Origin: Gryllotalpicola protaetiae
GTDB lineage: Bacteria; Actinomycetota; Actinomycetes; Actinomycetales; Microbacteriaceae
Assembly: GCF_003627055.1 (NCBI RefSeq)
Contig: NZ_CP032624.1
Span: 2,294,001 to 2,358,000 of the forward strand
Reading direction: 5' to 3'
Length of the DNA: 64,000 bases
Made by a program: the position numbers and the translations under genes. The first letter of the stretch is position 1. Each line of letters starts with the position of its first letter. The notes under the pieces were generated by a model. It was not told the origin of the DNA, searched no databases, and was given only the letters and a program-made list of their open reading frames with translations. Positions 33,901 through 43,281 of this stretch are shown here, piece by piece.

Positions 33901-36327
33901 ATGACCACCACCACCGGCGGCGCTCCCGCCGCGATGCCGCACGTGTCCGACCGGGTTGCAGCGCTCCACGCGCAGATGACCCTCGAAGAGAAGCTGGCAC
34001 AGCTCGTCGGCTACTGGCTCGATCAGAACGGCGTCGTCGCGCCCATGCAGAGCGAGATGTCGGCCGGCCAGAAGGGCGGCGAGCAGCTCTCCGACATCAC
34101 GAAGGACGGGCTCGGGCAGTACACGCGCGTGTACGGCACCCGTCCCGTCGAGCCGGCGGAGCGCGCCGCGTGGCTGTGGAACGAGCAGCGTCGCCTCAAG
34201 CGCGAGACGCGCCTCGGCATCCCGGCACTCGTGCACGAAGAGTGCCTCACCGGCCTCGCCGCCTGGCAGGCCGCGACGTTCCCCACCCCGCTCGCCTGGG
34301 GCGCGTCGTTCGACCCCGAGCTGGTCGAGCAAGTGGGCCGCATCATCGGCGACTCGATGAAGCAGCTCGGCGTGCACCAGGGCCTCGCGCCCGTGCTCGA
34401 CGTGATCGCCGACCCCCGCTGGGGCCGTGTCGACGAGTGCATCGGCGAAGACCCGTACCTGGTGGGCACCGTGGGCACGGCGTACGTGAAGGGGCTGCAG
34501 TCGGCAGGCATCCACGCCACCCTCAAGCACTTCGTCGGCTACTCGGACTCGCGTGCCGGGCGCAACCACGCGCCGGTCTACGCCGGCCCGCGCGAGATCG
34601 CCGACACGTACCTGCCGCCGTTCGAGATGGCGATCGCCGACGGCGGCGCCAAGTCGGTCATGAACGCCTACGTGGACGTCGACGGCGTGCCGATGGCCGC
34701 CAACACGCCGCTGCTGACGGACGTGCTGCACGACAAGCTCGGCTTCGACGGCGTCGTGGTCGCCGACTACTTCGCCGTCGCGTTCCTGCAGGTGATGCAC
34801 GCCGTCGCGAAGGACCGCGGCGAGGCCGCGGCGCTCGCTCTCGAGGCGGGCATCGATGTCGAGCTGCCGACCGGTGACGCGTATCTCGAGCCACTGGCCG
34901 CGCGCATCCGCGCCGGCGAGTTCGACGAGGCCTACGTCGACCGCTCGGTGCTGCGGGTGCTGCGGCAGAAGGAGGAGCTCGGCCTGCTCGAGCCCGACGC
35001 CTACGAGGACGAGCCGCCGACGGACATCGACCTGGATTCGCCCGAGCACCGGCGCCTCGCGCGCACACTCGCGCAGGAATCCGTCGTGCTGCTCAGCAAT
35101 GACGGCGTGCTGCCGCTCGCGGACGGTCCTGCGCGCGCCAAGGTCGCGGTAATCGGCCCGAACGCCCACCGCGCCGAGGCGCTGCAGGGCTGCTACTCAT
35201 TCGCGAACCACGTGCTCGCGCATCACCCGCAGTTCCCGCTCGGCTTCGAGATCCCGACCGTGTTCGAGGCGCTGCCGCAGGCATTCGAGGGTGCCGGGCT
35301 CGATGTGCCCGAACTCTCCTTCGCAGTGGGCTCTGACAACGAGAGCGACGACACCTCGGGCTTCGCAGAGGCGACGGATGCGGCGGCAGGCGCGGATCTC
35401 GCCATCGTCGTCGTCGGCGACCAGGCCGGGCTGTTCGGCCGCGGCACGGTCGGCGAGGGCAACGACACCGAGTCGCTCGACCTGCCGGGTGTCCAGCGTC
35501 AGCTCGTCGAGGCCGTGGTCGCCACGGGCACGCCCACCGTGCTCGTGCTGCTGACCGGCCGCCCCTATGCGATCGCGTGGGCGTTCGACGGGGACTCCGC
35601 CCCTGCCGCCGTGCTCCAGGCGTTCTTCCCCGGTGAGGGCGGCGGGCTCGCGATCGCCGACGTGATCACCGGCGCGGCGAACCCGTCCGGTCGCCTGCCG
35701 GTCTCGCTTCCGCGCTCGACGGGCGCGCAGCCGTACACCTATCGCCACCCGATCCTCGGCGGTCCCTCCGACGTCACCTCGACCGATTCGACGCCGCTGC
35801 GGCCGTTCGGCTTCGGGCTCGGGTACACCTCGTTCGCGTACGAGGCGCTCGAGGTGCAGGAATCCGTCGCAGCGGGCGGTGTGCTCGAAGCATCCGTCAC
35901 GGTCACCAACACCGGTTCGCGTGCCGGGGCCGACATCGTGCAGCTGTACGGCCACGATGTGATCGGCACGGTGGTGCGACCCGTCGAGCAGCTCGTGGGC
36001 TACGCGCGCGTCGAGCTCGAGGCCGGCGAGTCCAAGCGGGTGACCTTCAGCGTGCCGACGACACGGTTCGCATTCACCGACCGGAGCCTGACGAAGATCG
36101 TCGAGCCGGGCGACGTCGAGCTCTGGGTGGCCGCGCACGCGGGCATCTCGAAGGTCGACGACACGGCCGTGGGGGATGCCACGGGCGGCGGCATCACCAG
36201 CGAGAAGAAGGCCGTCGTGCGCAAGCTCGCAGGCGAGGCGACTCCGCGTGCCGTGGTCGCCATCACGGGCGAGGCCTACCCCGTCACGGTCGCCGACGCG
36301 CGCCTGGTAGGAGTCACGATCGTCTGA
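33901..36327 (+). CDS. GH3 beta-xylosidase/beta-glucosidase, intracellular
   Basis: 808 aa. GH3 N-terminal barrel with PVLDVIADPRWGR, KHF (209-211) and the nucleophile Asp289 in GFDGVVVADY. Then come the GH3 C-terminal alpha/beta domain (LAIVVVGDQAGLFGRGTVGE) and a fibronectin III-like domain (VTNTGSRAGADIVQLY). No signal peptide, so it acts inside on imported oligosaccharides. Last gene of the BxlEFG-like operon, hence probably a beta-xylosidase, although GH3 specificity cannot be read from sequence alone. Confidence 0.92.
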   Translation: MTTTTGGAPAAMPHVSDRVAALHAQMTLEEKLAQLVGYWLDQNGVVAPMQSEMSAGQKGGEQLSDITKDGLGQYTRVYGTRPVEPAERAAWLWNEQRRLKRETRLGIPALVHEECLTGLAAWQAATFPTPLAWGASFDPELVEQVGRIIGDSMKQLGVHQGLAPVLDVIADPRWGRVDECIGEDPYLVGTVGTAYVKGLQSAGIHATLKHFVGYSDSRAGRNHAPVYAGPREIADTYLPPFEMAIADGGAKSVMNAYVDVDGVPMAANTPLLTDVLHDKLGFDGVVVADYFAVAFLQVMHAVAKDRGEAAALALEAGIDVELPTGDAYLEPLAARIRAGEFDEAYVDRSVLRVLRQKEELGLLEPDAYEDEPPTDIDLDSPEHRRLARTLAQESVVLLSNDGVLPLADGPARAKVAVIGPNAHRAEALQGCYSFANHVLAHHPQFPLGFEIPTVFEALPQAFEGAGLDVPELSFAVGSDNESDDTSGFAEATDAAAGADLAIVVVGDQAGLFGRGTVGEGNDTESLDLPGVQRQLVEAVVATGTPTVLVLLTGRPYAIAWAFDGDSAPAAVLQAFFPGEGGGLAIADVITGAANPSGRLPVSLPRSTGAQPYTYRHPILGGPSDVTSTDSTPLRPFGFGLGYTSFAYEALEVQESVAAGGVLEASVTVTNTGSRAGADIVQLYGHDVIGTVVRPVEQLVGYARVELEAGESKRVTFSVPTTRFAFTDRSLTKIVEPGDVELWVAAHAGISKVDDTAVGDATGGGITSEKKAVVRKLAGEATPRAVVAITGEAYPVTVADARLVGVTIV

Positions 36328-36344
36328 GCGCATCTTTCTGCGCG

Positions 36345-36375
36345 AGCCGGGTCCGACATGGTCGGTCCCGGCTTT
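36345..36375 (+). terminator. Rho-independent terminator after the GH3 gene
   Basis: Stem 36345-36357 pairs with 36361-36373 (13 positions with one T-T mismatch), triloop ATG, followed by TTTC. It begins 18 bp after the GH3 stop. Confidence 0.75.
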
Positions 36376-36766
36376 CGCATTCCCAGGGCAACTTCGCGTC
36401 ACAGCTCGGTATCGATGCCGTGCGATAGTTTTCGCGATCTGAGTTGGAAAGCTTCGCTTCGGTCACGATTTCCTGTGAGCGTCGAGGGCCGAATACCCAC
36501 GTCCGGGGGGCATTTCGGGGTCGGTTTACTGAACCGGTTAGCCTCAATTCTAGTGAATTTGGCTCTGATCGGGGATTTCTCTGCTGAACGGAAGCGATTG
36601 GCGGGATTCGGTCGCCCTCGCGACGTGCCGATCGTCTCGATTGACATCGCATCAGGCGCAAGGTAGGAATTACAGCGTCACTCTTGACACCGAGGCCTGC
36701 TCGGAAATTTTTTGTTCAAGGAAGAGCAAAAGTCCCGCGCTTTAGACGGGACGGAAGGATCGACCG
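36376..36766 (+). promoter_or_regulatory. Long promoter region of the fourth ABC importer
   Basis: About 390 bp without a convincing gene and less G+C-rich than its surroundings. It contains an even palindrome with central AACCGGTT (36529-36542, CTGAACCGGTTAGC) that could be a LacI-type operator. A TTGACA (36684-36689) is a possible -35, with an A/T-rich stretch about 17 bp further on. The importer's ribosome site GGAAGGA precedes ATG 36767. Confidence 0.35.
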
Positions 36767-38107
36767 ATGGCACAGCAGTCGGGCGCCGCGTTCACGCGTC
36801 GCACTTTTATCGGAGTCGCAGGCGGGGTCGCAGCTAGCACCCTTCTCGCGGCGTGCAGCCGCGCCGGCAACGGCGGTGGAGGCGGAAGCGCCTCCGGCGG
36901 CAAGCTCAAGTTCTGGAACATGCCGTGGGGCACCCCGGCGTTCCTCGCCGAAGACAAGCGGATCGTCGCTGGGTGGAAGTACAAGGACTTCACCGCCACG
37001 TACCAGCAGATCCAGTGGGCGAACTTCACCACCCAGTTCGCGACCGGCGCGTCGTCGAACACCGGCCCCGCAGTCAGCTCGGGCGGTGGCACCACCTCCG
37101 TGCTCTATGCGCACGACGGCAAGATCCAGTACCTGGACGACCTGATCGCGGGCAAGTGGACCGACAACGGCATCAAGGACGACTTCCTGCCGGGCCTGCT
37201 CGACGCGCTGAAGACCGACAAGGGCACCACCGGCGTTCCCTACAACCTCGACGTGCGTCCCGCTTGGTACAACAAGACGCTGTTCGACCAGTACGGCCTT
37301 CAGGTCCCGACCACGTGGGACGAGTACAAGACCGTCTGCGCCACGCTCAAGACCAAGGGCATCTACGGCCTCGGCCTCGGCTCGGGCTCGGGCAACAACA
37401 TCGGCTTCCACGCGATCACGGGCTTCCTGATCAACAACGGCGGCGGCTGGTTCAACGACAAGCAGGAGCCGGACGCCGACACCGACCGCAACGAGGAGGC
37501 GCTGGACTTCTTCCTCGAGCTGGTCCGCAGCGGTTACTCCGACCCGGCCGCGTCGAGCTACACCAACGCCAACGTCTACACCCAGTGGCAGAACCACAAG
37601 ATGGCCTACGGTTGGGACACCGCCGGCCTCAGCGTGAACGTCACCGGCGCCGTTCAGAAGGAGGTCGCCGTCGCGACCCCGCTCACCGCCCCCCACGGCG
37701 ACAAGGGCTTCCTGTACTTCCCGAACCCGATGATGACGTGGAACAACACGCCGTCGAAGGACGCGAACCTGGACCTGCTCACGTACTACTACCAGAACAT
37801 GAAGACGCTCTGGACCAAGAAGACCGGCATCGGCCTTCCCCCGCTGAAGTCCATCTCGGACGACCCGGCCATCGCCGGCGACCCGAACAACAAGGCGATC
37901 ATCGACAACTGGGTGACCCCCGGCGTGTTCAAGACCTGGGGCGCCCCGGGCAACACGGGCATCTTCTACAACGTCGCGAACACCGTTGACGGCACGGCGC
38001 CGACCTACACTTTCGCCCAGAAGGTGCTGACGCCGACCGACAAGACGTCGGCCAAGGACCTGCTCACGCAGTTCCAGACCACGCTCGAAGGTCTGATGAA
38101 GAAGTAG
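36767..38107 (+). CDS. Sugar-binding lipoprotein of the fourth ABC importer
   Basis: 446 aa. Twin-arginine motif TRRTFIG and lipobox LLAAC (Cys30), so it is likely Tat-exported and lipid-anchored. Family 1 solute-binding features are LKFWNMPWGTPAF, PTTWDEYKTVCATL and GWDTAGLSVN. It begins an operon that continues into two permeases and a GMC oxidoreductase, so its ligand is probably the glycoside or sugar oxidised by that enzyme (inference). Confidence 0.88.
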   Translation: MAQQSGAAFTRRTFIGVAGGVAASTLLAACSRAGNGGGGGSASGGKLKFWNMPWGTPAFLAEDKRIVAGWKYKDFTATYQQIQWANFTTQFATGASSNTGPAVSSGGGTTSVLYAHDGKIQYLDDLIAGKWTDNGIKDDFLPGLLDALKTDKGTTGVPYNLDVRPAWYNKTLFDQYGLQVPTTWDEYKTVCATLKTKGIYGLGLGSGSGNNIGFHAITGFLINNGGGWFNDKQEPDADTDRNEEALDFFLELVRSGYSDPAASSYTNANVYTQWQNHKMAYGWDTAGLSVNVTGAVQKEVAVATPLTAPHGDKGFLYFPNPMMTWNNTPSKDANLDLLTYYYQNMKTLWTKKTGIGLPPLKSISDDPAIAGDPNNKAIIDNWVTPGVFKTWGAPGNTGIFYNVANTVDGTAPTYTFAQKVLTPTDKTSAKDLLTQFQTTLEGLMKK

Positions 38108-38119
38108 TTCATGTGAACA

Positions 38120-38149
38120 GCGGGTGGGCCCAGAACAGGGCCCACCCGC
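38120..38149 (+). terminator. Intra-operon hairpin between binding protein and permease genes
   Basis: Perfect 12-bp stem GCGGGTGGGCCC (38120-38131) / GGGCCCACCCGC (38138-38149), loop AGAACA, then GTTTGCCTGTT. Such hairpins often reduce permease expression relative to the binding protein, by partial termination or 3'-end protection. Confidence 0.65.
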
Positions 38150-38189
38150 GTTTGCCTGTTACTGGATAGCACCGAAAAAGGAGTACTGA

Positions 38190-39149
38190 ATGTCGACCGA
38201 GACCGTCAGCGACGCCCCGAACAGGGCGCGCCACGGCGTAGGGGTGAGCGGGTCCGGGAACGCGCCGGGCCGAGCCAAGAAGCGTGGCAAGGCGATCAAG
38301 TTCACCGGCACGTTCCTGGCGTTCGCGCTGCCTTCCGTCGTGCTGCTGCTGCTGCTGAATCTCTACCCGCTCATCTATGCGGCCTGGCAGTCGCTGCACT
38401 TCGGCGATCTGGTCAGCCAGGGCGACTTCGTCGGGCTCCAGAACTACGTCGACGTTCTGACCTCGCGCGACTTCTGGGACACGGCCGGCTTCACCCTGAT
38501 CTTCACGGTCGCCGGCGTCTTCGGCAGCTGGGCGGTCGGACTCGGTCTCGCGCTGCTGCTGCGCACCCGCATCCCCCTGAACGGTCTGTGGAAGGTGCTC
38601 CTCCTTCTGCCGTGGATCGTTCCGACGGTCGTCTCGGCCACCTCGTGGAACTGGCTGCTCGCGACGCCGCAGTCGCCCGGCGTGATCTTCGCCCACGCGA
38701 TCGGCCTCGGGAACGTGCTGTTCCTCGCCGACCCGACGCTCGCCAAGGTCACGGTCTGCGTCTTCAAGGTGTGGATCAGCTTCCCCTTCATGATGATGAT
38801 GATGAGCTCGGCGCTCGCGTCGGTCGACACCAACGTCTACGAGGCGTCCAAGGTGGACGGTGCCGGCACCTGGCAGACCTTCACCCGCATCACGCTGCCG
38901 ATGATCTCTCGGACCACCTACATCAGCTGGATCCTGATGACGATCTTCTGTGTCAACGACTTCCCGACCGTCTTCCTCCTCCTCGGCCAGGGCGGCCGCG
39001 CGAACACGCTGGTCGTGCAGGCCTACGAGTCCGTGTTCTTGAACAACCAGGTCGGGCCCGGTGTCGCGACCGCATTCATCATGACGATCGTGCTCGTGGT
39101 CGTCTCGGTGGTGCTCTACCGCCAGATTCAGAAGGTGAACATCGAATGA
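38190..39149 (+). CDS. ABC transporter permease of the fourth importer
   Basis: 319-aa membrane protein with a polar 35-residue N-terminus and a first segment rich in Leu (SVVLLLLLNLYPLIYAAW). The EAA loop is VYEASKVDGAGTWQTFTRI. AAAAAGGAG lies upstream of ATG 38190. Ends in an ATGA overlap with the partner permease. Confidence 0.92.
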   Translation: MSTETVSDAPNRARHGVGVSGSGNAPGRAKKRGKAIKFTGTFLAFALPSVVLLLLLNLYPLIYAAWQSLHFGDLVSQGDFVGLQNYVDVLTSRDFWDTAGFTLIFTVAGVFGSWAVGLGLALLLRTRIPLNGLWKVLLLLPWIVPTVVSATSWNWLLATPQSPGVIFAHAIGLGNVLFLADPTLAKVTVCVFKVWISFPFMMMMMSSALASVDTNVYEASKVDGAGTWQTFTRITLPMISRTTYISWILMTIFCVNDFPTVFLLLGQGGRANTLVVQAYESVFLNNQVGPGVATAFIMTIVLVVVSVVLYRQIQKVNIE

Positions 39150-40048
39150 CCACCGAAGCGAACGACCTCGGCCACGTCGCCAGGGGCACCCTCCAGGTCG
39201 GCGTCACCGCCACCACCCGACGCCGCGGCTCACACGACCCCGCCGAGCGGGGCAAGTGGTGGCGACTTCTCGTCGTCCTCGTGATCACGGCCGTCGTGGT
39301 CATCCCGATCGTCTCCGTGTTCGTGCTGTCGGTGACACCGTCGCTCAACACCTCGGCTGCCACGGGCCTCACCCTCGGCAACTTCACCTACGTCCTCCAG
39401 AACTCCGAGGTCATCACCTGGCTCGAGAACAGCCTGATCATCGCGGCCGTCACGGTGGTCGTCTGCGTGGTCATCGCGTCGCCCGCCGGCTACGTGCTCT
39501 CTCGCGGGCGCAACCGCCTCGTGTCCAGCTACGCGCTGATCCTGTTCGTCGTGCAGTCGCTGCCCGTCGTGACCGCGGTCATCCCGCTGTACATCCTGTT
39601 CTCGAACCTGCACCTCGCCGACACCCTCGGCGGCGTCATGATCATCTACGTCGGCTCGACCATGTCGGTCGCGATCTGGATGATGGCGGCGTACTTCGAC
39701 TCGATCCCGATCAGCCTCGAAGAGGCCGCCTGGATCGATGGTGCGAGCGTCTTCGGCAGCTTCACCCGCGTCGTGCTGCGCAACTCGCTTCCCGGTGTGC
39801 TCTCGACCGCGATCTTCGCGTTCCTGCTGGCCTGGAACGAGTACCTGGTGGCGCTCGTGTTCCTGCGCACCGACCTCAACTACACGCTGACCGTCGGTCT
39901 GAACACGTTCTTCCAGCAGAACTCCACCGACTGGGGAAGCGTCATGGCCGTCGCGGTCATCATGATGCTGCCGCCGATCATCGTCTTCGCCGTGCTGAAC
40001 CGGTACTTCAGCGTCGGCGGCATCGGTGGGTCGCTCGCAGGTCGTTGA
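39146..40048 (+). CDS. ABC transporter permease of the fourth importer (second subunit)
   Basis: 300 aa. First segment WWRLLVVLVITAVVVIPIVS; EAA loop SLEEAAWIDGASVFGSFTRV. Its stop lies 4 bp before the preferred start of the GMC gene, so the importer and the oxidoreductase appear to be one transcription unit. Confidence 0.92.
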   Translation: MTTEANDLGHVARGTLQVGVTATTRRRGSHDPAERGKWWRLLVVLVITAVVVIPIVSVFVLSVTPSLNTSAATGLTLGNFTYVLQNSEVITWLENSLIIAAVTVVVCVVIASPAGYVLSRGRNRLVSSYALILFVVQSLPVVTAVIPLYILFSNLHLADTLGGVMIIYVGSTMSVAIWMMAAYFDSIPISLEEAAWIDGASVFGSFTRVVLRNSLPGVLSTAIFAFLLAWNEYLVALVFLRTDLNYTLTVGLNTFFQQNSTDWGSVMAVAVIMMLPPIIVFAVLNRYFSVGGIGGSLAGR

Positions 40049-40052
40049 GAAC

Positions 40053-42149
40053 GTGGGCAGCGACGATCGGGAAAGGATCGTCGAAGACCGTGCGCTCCGC
40101 GCCGCGGTCGACCGCATCATCCCCGCGGATTCCTGGCCGGCAGGCTGGGCCGGGGGAGTCGCCGAATACCTGAGGGTTGCAGGCCGGGAGCCGCTGGACG
40201 CGGCTCCCGGCCTCGCCGCCCTCGGCGTCCGGCTCGACACGAGCGCGGCCGCCGCACGGCCGGGGTCCGGCTTCGCCGACCTCGCACCAGAAGAACAGGA
40301 CGAGATCCTTCGGGAGATCGAAGGGGGCGCGGGCAGCGACGCCTTCGCGCAGCTGCGGCGCATCGCCTATGAGGGCTTCTACGCCGCGGATGCGCGGCGG
40401 AGCGACCCCGTAGGCCTCGGCATGATCGGGTTCCGTCACGTGCCCGAGGGCACACAGATCGTGGAGCCCGAGCTTCCAGACGGCCTCGACGTGGCATCCG
40501 TCGCCGGTCACTACGACGCCGTCGTGATCGGCAGCGGGCCGGGCGGCGGTGTCGCGGCGCAGGTGCTGGCGCAGGCCGGCAAGTCGGTGCTGCTCCTCGA
40601 GCGCATGCCCGCGGTGCCGAACCGGCTGCTCCGCAACGATCACCTGCACGACAAGCGGAACGCGGTGTATTCGGTGCGCGTCGGGCCCGGCCCGCAGCAT
40701 CCGCGAATTCATGTGCCGGGCCGGGAGGCCAATCTTCGCGCACAGGAGGACAGCGCCGGCGACGAGTTGGTCGACGGCACGGGCGACGCGGGCCGCTACG
40801 GCCTCAACGCCGACGCGTTCGGCGGCGGCACCCGCATCTGGCAGGGCATGGCCTGGCGGTTCATGCCCGAGGACTTCCGGATGCGTGCGCTGTACGGCAA
40901 CCCGGAGGGTGCGAGCCTCGCCGACTGGCCGATCAGTTACGACGAGCTCGAGCCGTTCTACACGCGCGCCGAGTGGGAGCTCGGCGTCGCGGGCGAAGAA
41001 GGCGCGCTGACGCGCCGGATGCCGCGCACGAAGGGCTACCCGATGCCGCCGTTCGGCACGGAGCCCGCACGAGAGCTGCTCGCCGCCGCAGCCGACCGGC
41101 TCGGCTGGGGCTGGGGCCCCATCCCGCTCGCGCTCAACAGCGTCGAGCACGAGGGCCGCCCCGCGTGCGTGCGCTGCGCGCAGTGCGTCGGCCACGCGTG
41201 CCCCGTGAACGCGAAGAACGGCGCGCACAACACCTTCATCCCGCGCGCGGTCGCCACCGGCAACTGCCGGGTGCTGTACGACGCGGAGGCGATCGAGGTG
41301 CGGGATGCGCCGGGTGGGGCATCCGTCGTCGTCATGGCGAACGCGAGCACCCAGCCCGTCGAGCTGACCGTGCGCGCCGATGTCGTCATCGTGTCGGCCG
41401 GCGCGGTCGAGACGCCGCGGCTGCTGCAGGCGAGCGGGCTCGGCAACGACGAGCTGGGTCGGAACATCCACGATCACCGCGCCGTCACGGTGCTCGGAAC
41501 CGTCGACGAGAAGGTCAAGAACTTTATCGGCCCCGGGCATTCGATCGCGACGCTCGACCACGTGCACTCGCCGAGCGTGCCGTGGGGCGGGGGCGTGCTC
41601 GTCGACCTGATGAGCCTGCTGCCCCTGACGAGCGCGCTCGCGCCGTCGCCCGACGTGCCCACGTGGGGCGCCAAGCACAAGGAGTGGATGCGCGAGGGGC
41701 GCGCCCATTCATTCGGGGTGTTCGCGATGGGGCAGGAGATTCCGCTGCCGACCTCGCGCGTGTCGCTCGCGGACGGCGTGCTCGACCGCTGGGGGAAGCC
41801 GGGGGCGCGGCTGCGGAAGGACGTGCACTGGGCCTCGCAGGAGGTCGAGACCGGGCTCGCGCGCGAAGGCGCCGCGTGGCTCGAAGCCGCAGGCGCTCGC
41901 GAGGTGCGACGGCTGGTCGGCACCGCGACCGCGTCGGCCGCCGGCGAGCACAGCTGCGGAACCGCGCGCATGAGCGACGACCCGGCGACGGGGGCGACCG
42001 ACCGGTTCGGGCGGCTGTGGGGAGCGCGCCGCGTTGTGGTGTGCGACTCGTCGCTGCACCCGACCAACGGCAGCGTGAACCCCACGCTCACCATCGTCGC
42101 GAACGCGTTCCGTGTCGCGACCCACCTCGTCGAGGAGTGGCCGGCATGA
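40053..42149 (+). CDS. GMC-family FAD oxidoreductase with fused gluconate-dehydrogenase-subunit-3-like domain
   Basis: 698 aa from GTG 40053 (an in-frame GTG at 40026 would overlap the permease). Residues 1-110 (AAVDRIIPADSWPAGWAGGV) resemble the small 'subunit 3' of gluconate 2-dehydrogenase, usually a separate gene. Then comes the FAD-binding GMC fold: VVIGSGPGGGVAAQ, AFGGGTRIWQGMAWR, and a Cys cluster CVRCAQCVGHACP. The C-terminal part has EHSCGTARM and SLHPTNGSVNPTLTI with the catalytic His/Asn region. No Tat signal. Probably oxidises a sugar or glycoside hydroxyl, perhaps at C3. Confidence 0.88.
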   Translation: MGSDDRERIVEDRALRAAVDRIIPADSWPAGWAGGVAEYLRVAGREPLDAAPGLAALGVRLDTSAAAARPGSGFADLAPEEQDEILREIEGGAGSDAFAQLRRIAYEGFYAADARRSDPVGLGMIGFRHVPEGTQIVEPELPDGLDVASVAGHYDAVVIGSGPGGGVAAQVLAQAGKSVLLLERMPAVPNRLLRNDHLHDKRNAVYSVRVGPGPQHPRIHVPGREANLRAQEDSAGDELVDGTGDAGRYGLNADAFGGGTRIWQGMAWRFMPEDFRMRALYGNPEGASLADWPISYDELEPFYTRAEWELGVAGEEGALTRRMPRTKGYPMPPFGTEPARELLAAAADRLGWGWGPIPLALNSVEHEGRPACVRCAQCVGHACPVNAKNGAHNTFIPRAVATGNCRVLYDAEAIEVRDAPGGASVVVMANASTQPVELTVRADVVIVSAGAVETPRLLQASGLGNDELGRNIHDHRAVTVLGTVDEKVKNFIGPGHSIATLDHVHSPSVPWGGGVLVDLMSLLPLTSALAPSPDVPTWGAKHKEWMREGRAHSFGVFAMGQEIPLPTSRVSLADGVLDRWGKPGARLRKDVHWASQEVETGLAREGAAWLEAAGAREVRRLVGTATASAAGEHSCGTARMSDDPATGATDRFGRLWGARRVVVCDSSLHPTNGSVNPTLTIVANAFRVATHLVEEWPA

Positions 42150-43177
42150 CCCGCTCCGCCGCAACCCTCACGCGCATCGCCGAGTCGGCAGAGGTCTCGC
42201 CGTCGACCGTCTCGAAGGTGCTGAACGGCCGCTCCGGCGTCTCAGCCGAGACCCGGGCGCGCGTCGAGCAGGCGCTGCGCACCCATGGCTACCGGCAGCC
42301 CGCCGATCGGCGCCGCCAGCCGTTCATCGAGCTCGTCTTCGAGCGGGTCGAGACGGCGTTCGCGATCGAGATCATCCGCGGTGTGCAGCGGGCGGCGGTG
42401 TCGCGCGGGCTGAGTGTGGTGCTGAGCGAGACGGGCGATCGGCACACCCCGGGGCCCGAGTGGCTCGCGCAGGTGCTGCAGCGCCGCCCCGCCGGAGTGG
42501 TGCTCGTGTTCAGCGACCTGCCTGCCGATGCGAAGCAGCGGCTGGCGTTGCGCGGCATCCCGTTCGTCATCGTTGACCCCGCGGGCGACCCGGCACCCGA
42601 TGTGCCGTCTGTGGGCAGTGCGAACTGGTCGGGCGGCGTGCTCGCCGCGCGCCACCTGCTCGAGCTCGGCCACCGGTCGATCGCCGTGATCGGCGGCCCG
42701 CAGGACATGATGTGCTCGCGCGCTCGCCTCTCCGGGTTCCGCGCGGCGCTCGACGAGGCCGGCGTCCCGTTCCGATCGGACGCGCTGCGCTGGGGCAACT
42801 TCCTGCGCGAGGACGGGCTGAACTTCGGTCGCGAGCTGCTGCAACTGCCGGACCGGCCGACGGCGATCTTCGCGGGCAACGACCTCACCGCGCTCGGTGT
42901 GCTCGAGGCGGCGCGGATGCTGGGGCTGTCGGTGCCCCGCGACGTGTCCATCGTCGGCTATGACGACCTCGAGATCGCGAGCTGGTCGGGGCCGCCGCTC
43001 ACGACGATCCGGCAGCCGCTCGCCGAGATGGGCGAGCAGGCCGCGCTGCTCGCGCTCGACGCGCAGGGCGGTGCGGTGCGCGCCGCGCGGGTCGACCTCG
43101 CGACGACGCTTGTGGTGCGCGAGAGCACGGCGCCGCCGCTCGTGCGCGCGGGAGAAGCGACGGTTCCGCGGGCGTAG
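42146..43177 (+). CDS. LacI-family regulator (paralogue group with 47348 and 54396)
   Basis: 343 aa overlapping the GMC stop (ATGA). HTH TLTRIAESAEVSPSTVSKVL; sensor domain IPFVIVDPAGDPAPDVPSVG, ELGHRSIAVIGGPQDMM, AIFAGNDLTALGV. It is strongly similar along its length to the LacI protein at 47348 and more distantly to the one at 54396. The last codons lie within a 66-bp palindromic repeat. Likely controls the GMC importer operon and/or the Gfo operon downstream. Confidence 0.92.
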   Translation: MTRSAATLTRIAESAEVSPSTVSKVLNGRSGVSAETRARVEQALRTHGYRQPADRRRQPFIELVFERVETAFAIEIIRGVQRAAVSRGLSVVLSETGDRHTPGPEWLAQVLQRRPAGVVLVFSDLPADAKQRLALRGIPFVIVDPAGDPAPDVPSVGSANWSGGVLAARHLLELGHRSIAVIGGPQDMMCSRARLSGFRAALDEAGVPFRSDALRWGNFLREDGLNFGRELLQLPDRPTAIFAGNDLTALGVLEAARMLGLSVPRDVSIVGYDDLEIASWSGPPLTTIRQPLAEMGEQAALLALDAQGGAVRAARVDLATTLVVRESTAPPLVRAGEATVPRA

Positions 43178-43210
43178 TTCGACCCGCGGAAGCAACGTTT
43201 CACCCGCGCA
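43145..43210. repeat. 66-bp dispersed palindromic repeat, copy A
   Basis: Gapless match to 61248-61313 at 51 of 66 positions by hand, with most differences in the central loop. Outer arms (CGCGCGGGAGAAGCG against CGTTTCACCCGCGCA) pair at 12 of 15 positions. Inner arms TTCCGCGGG / CCCGCGGAA pair perfectly. It begins inside the last 11 codons of the LacI gene at 42146 and ends 71 bp before the Gfo-Idh start. Confidence 0.6.
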
Positions 43211-43255
43211 CGCGAAAAGCGGAATTTGCGAAACTCTCTGTCCAGAGTGCGATAT

Positions 43256-43268
43256 GTTTCTCTGAGAC
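43256..43268 (+). promoter_or_regulatory. Candidate GTTTCTC-type operator before the Gfo-Idh operon
   Basis: GTTTCTCTGAGAC, with a reversed half-site GAAACTC at 43230-43236. The same GTTTCTC half-site appears at 54251 and 55550, next to another member of this LacI paralogue group. It ends 13 bp before the GTG of the Gfo-Idh gene. Confidence 0.4.
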
Positions 43269-43281
43269 GAAGGAGTCTTCT

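Noticed and set aside
34170-34877. Arg-rich open frame inside the GH3 gene
   Set aside because: Shadow frame of low complexity. The GH3 frame has all catalytic motifs.
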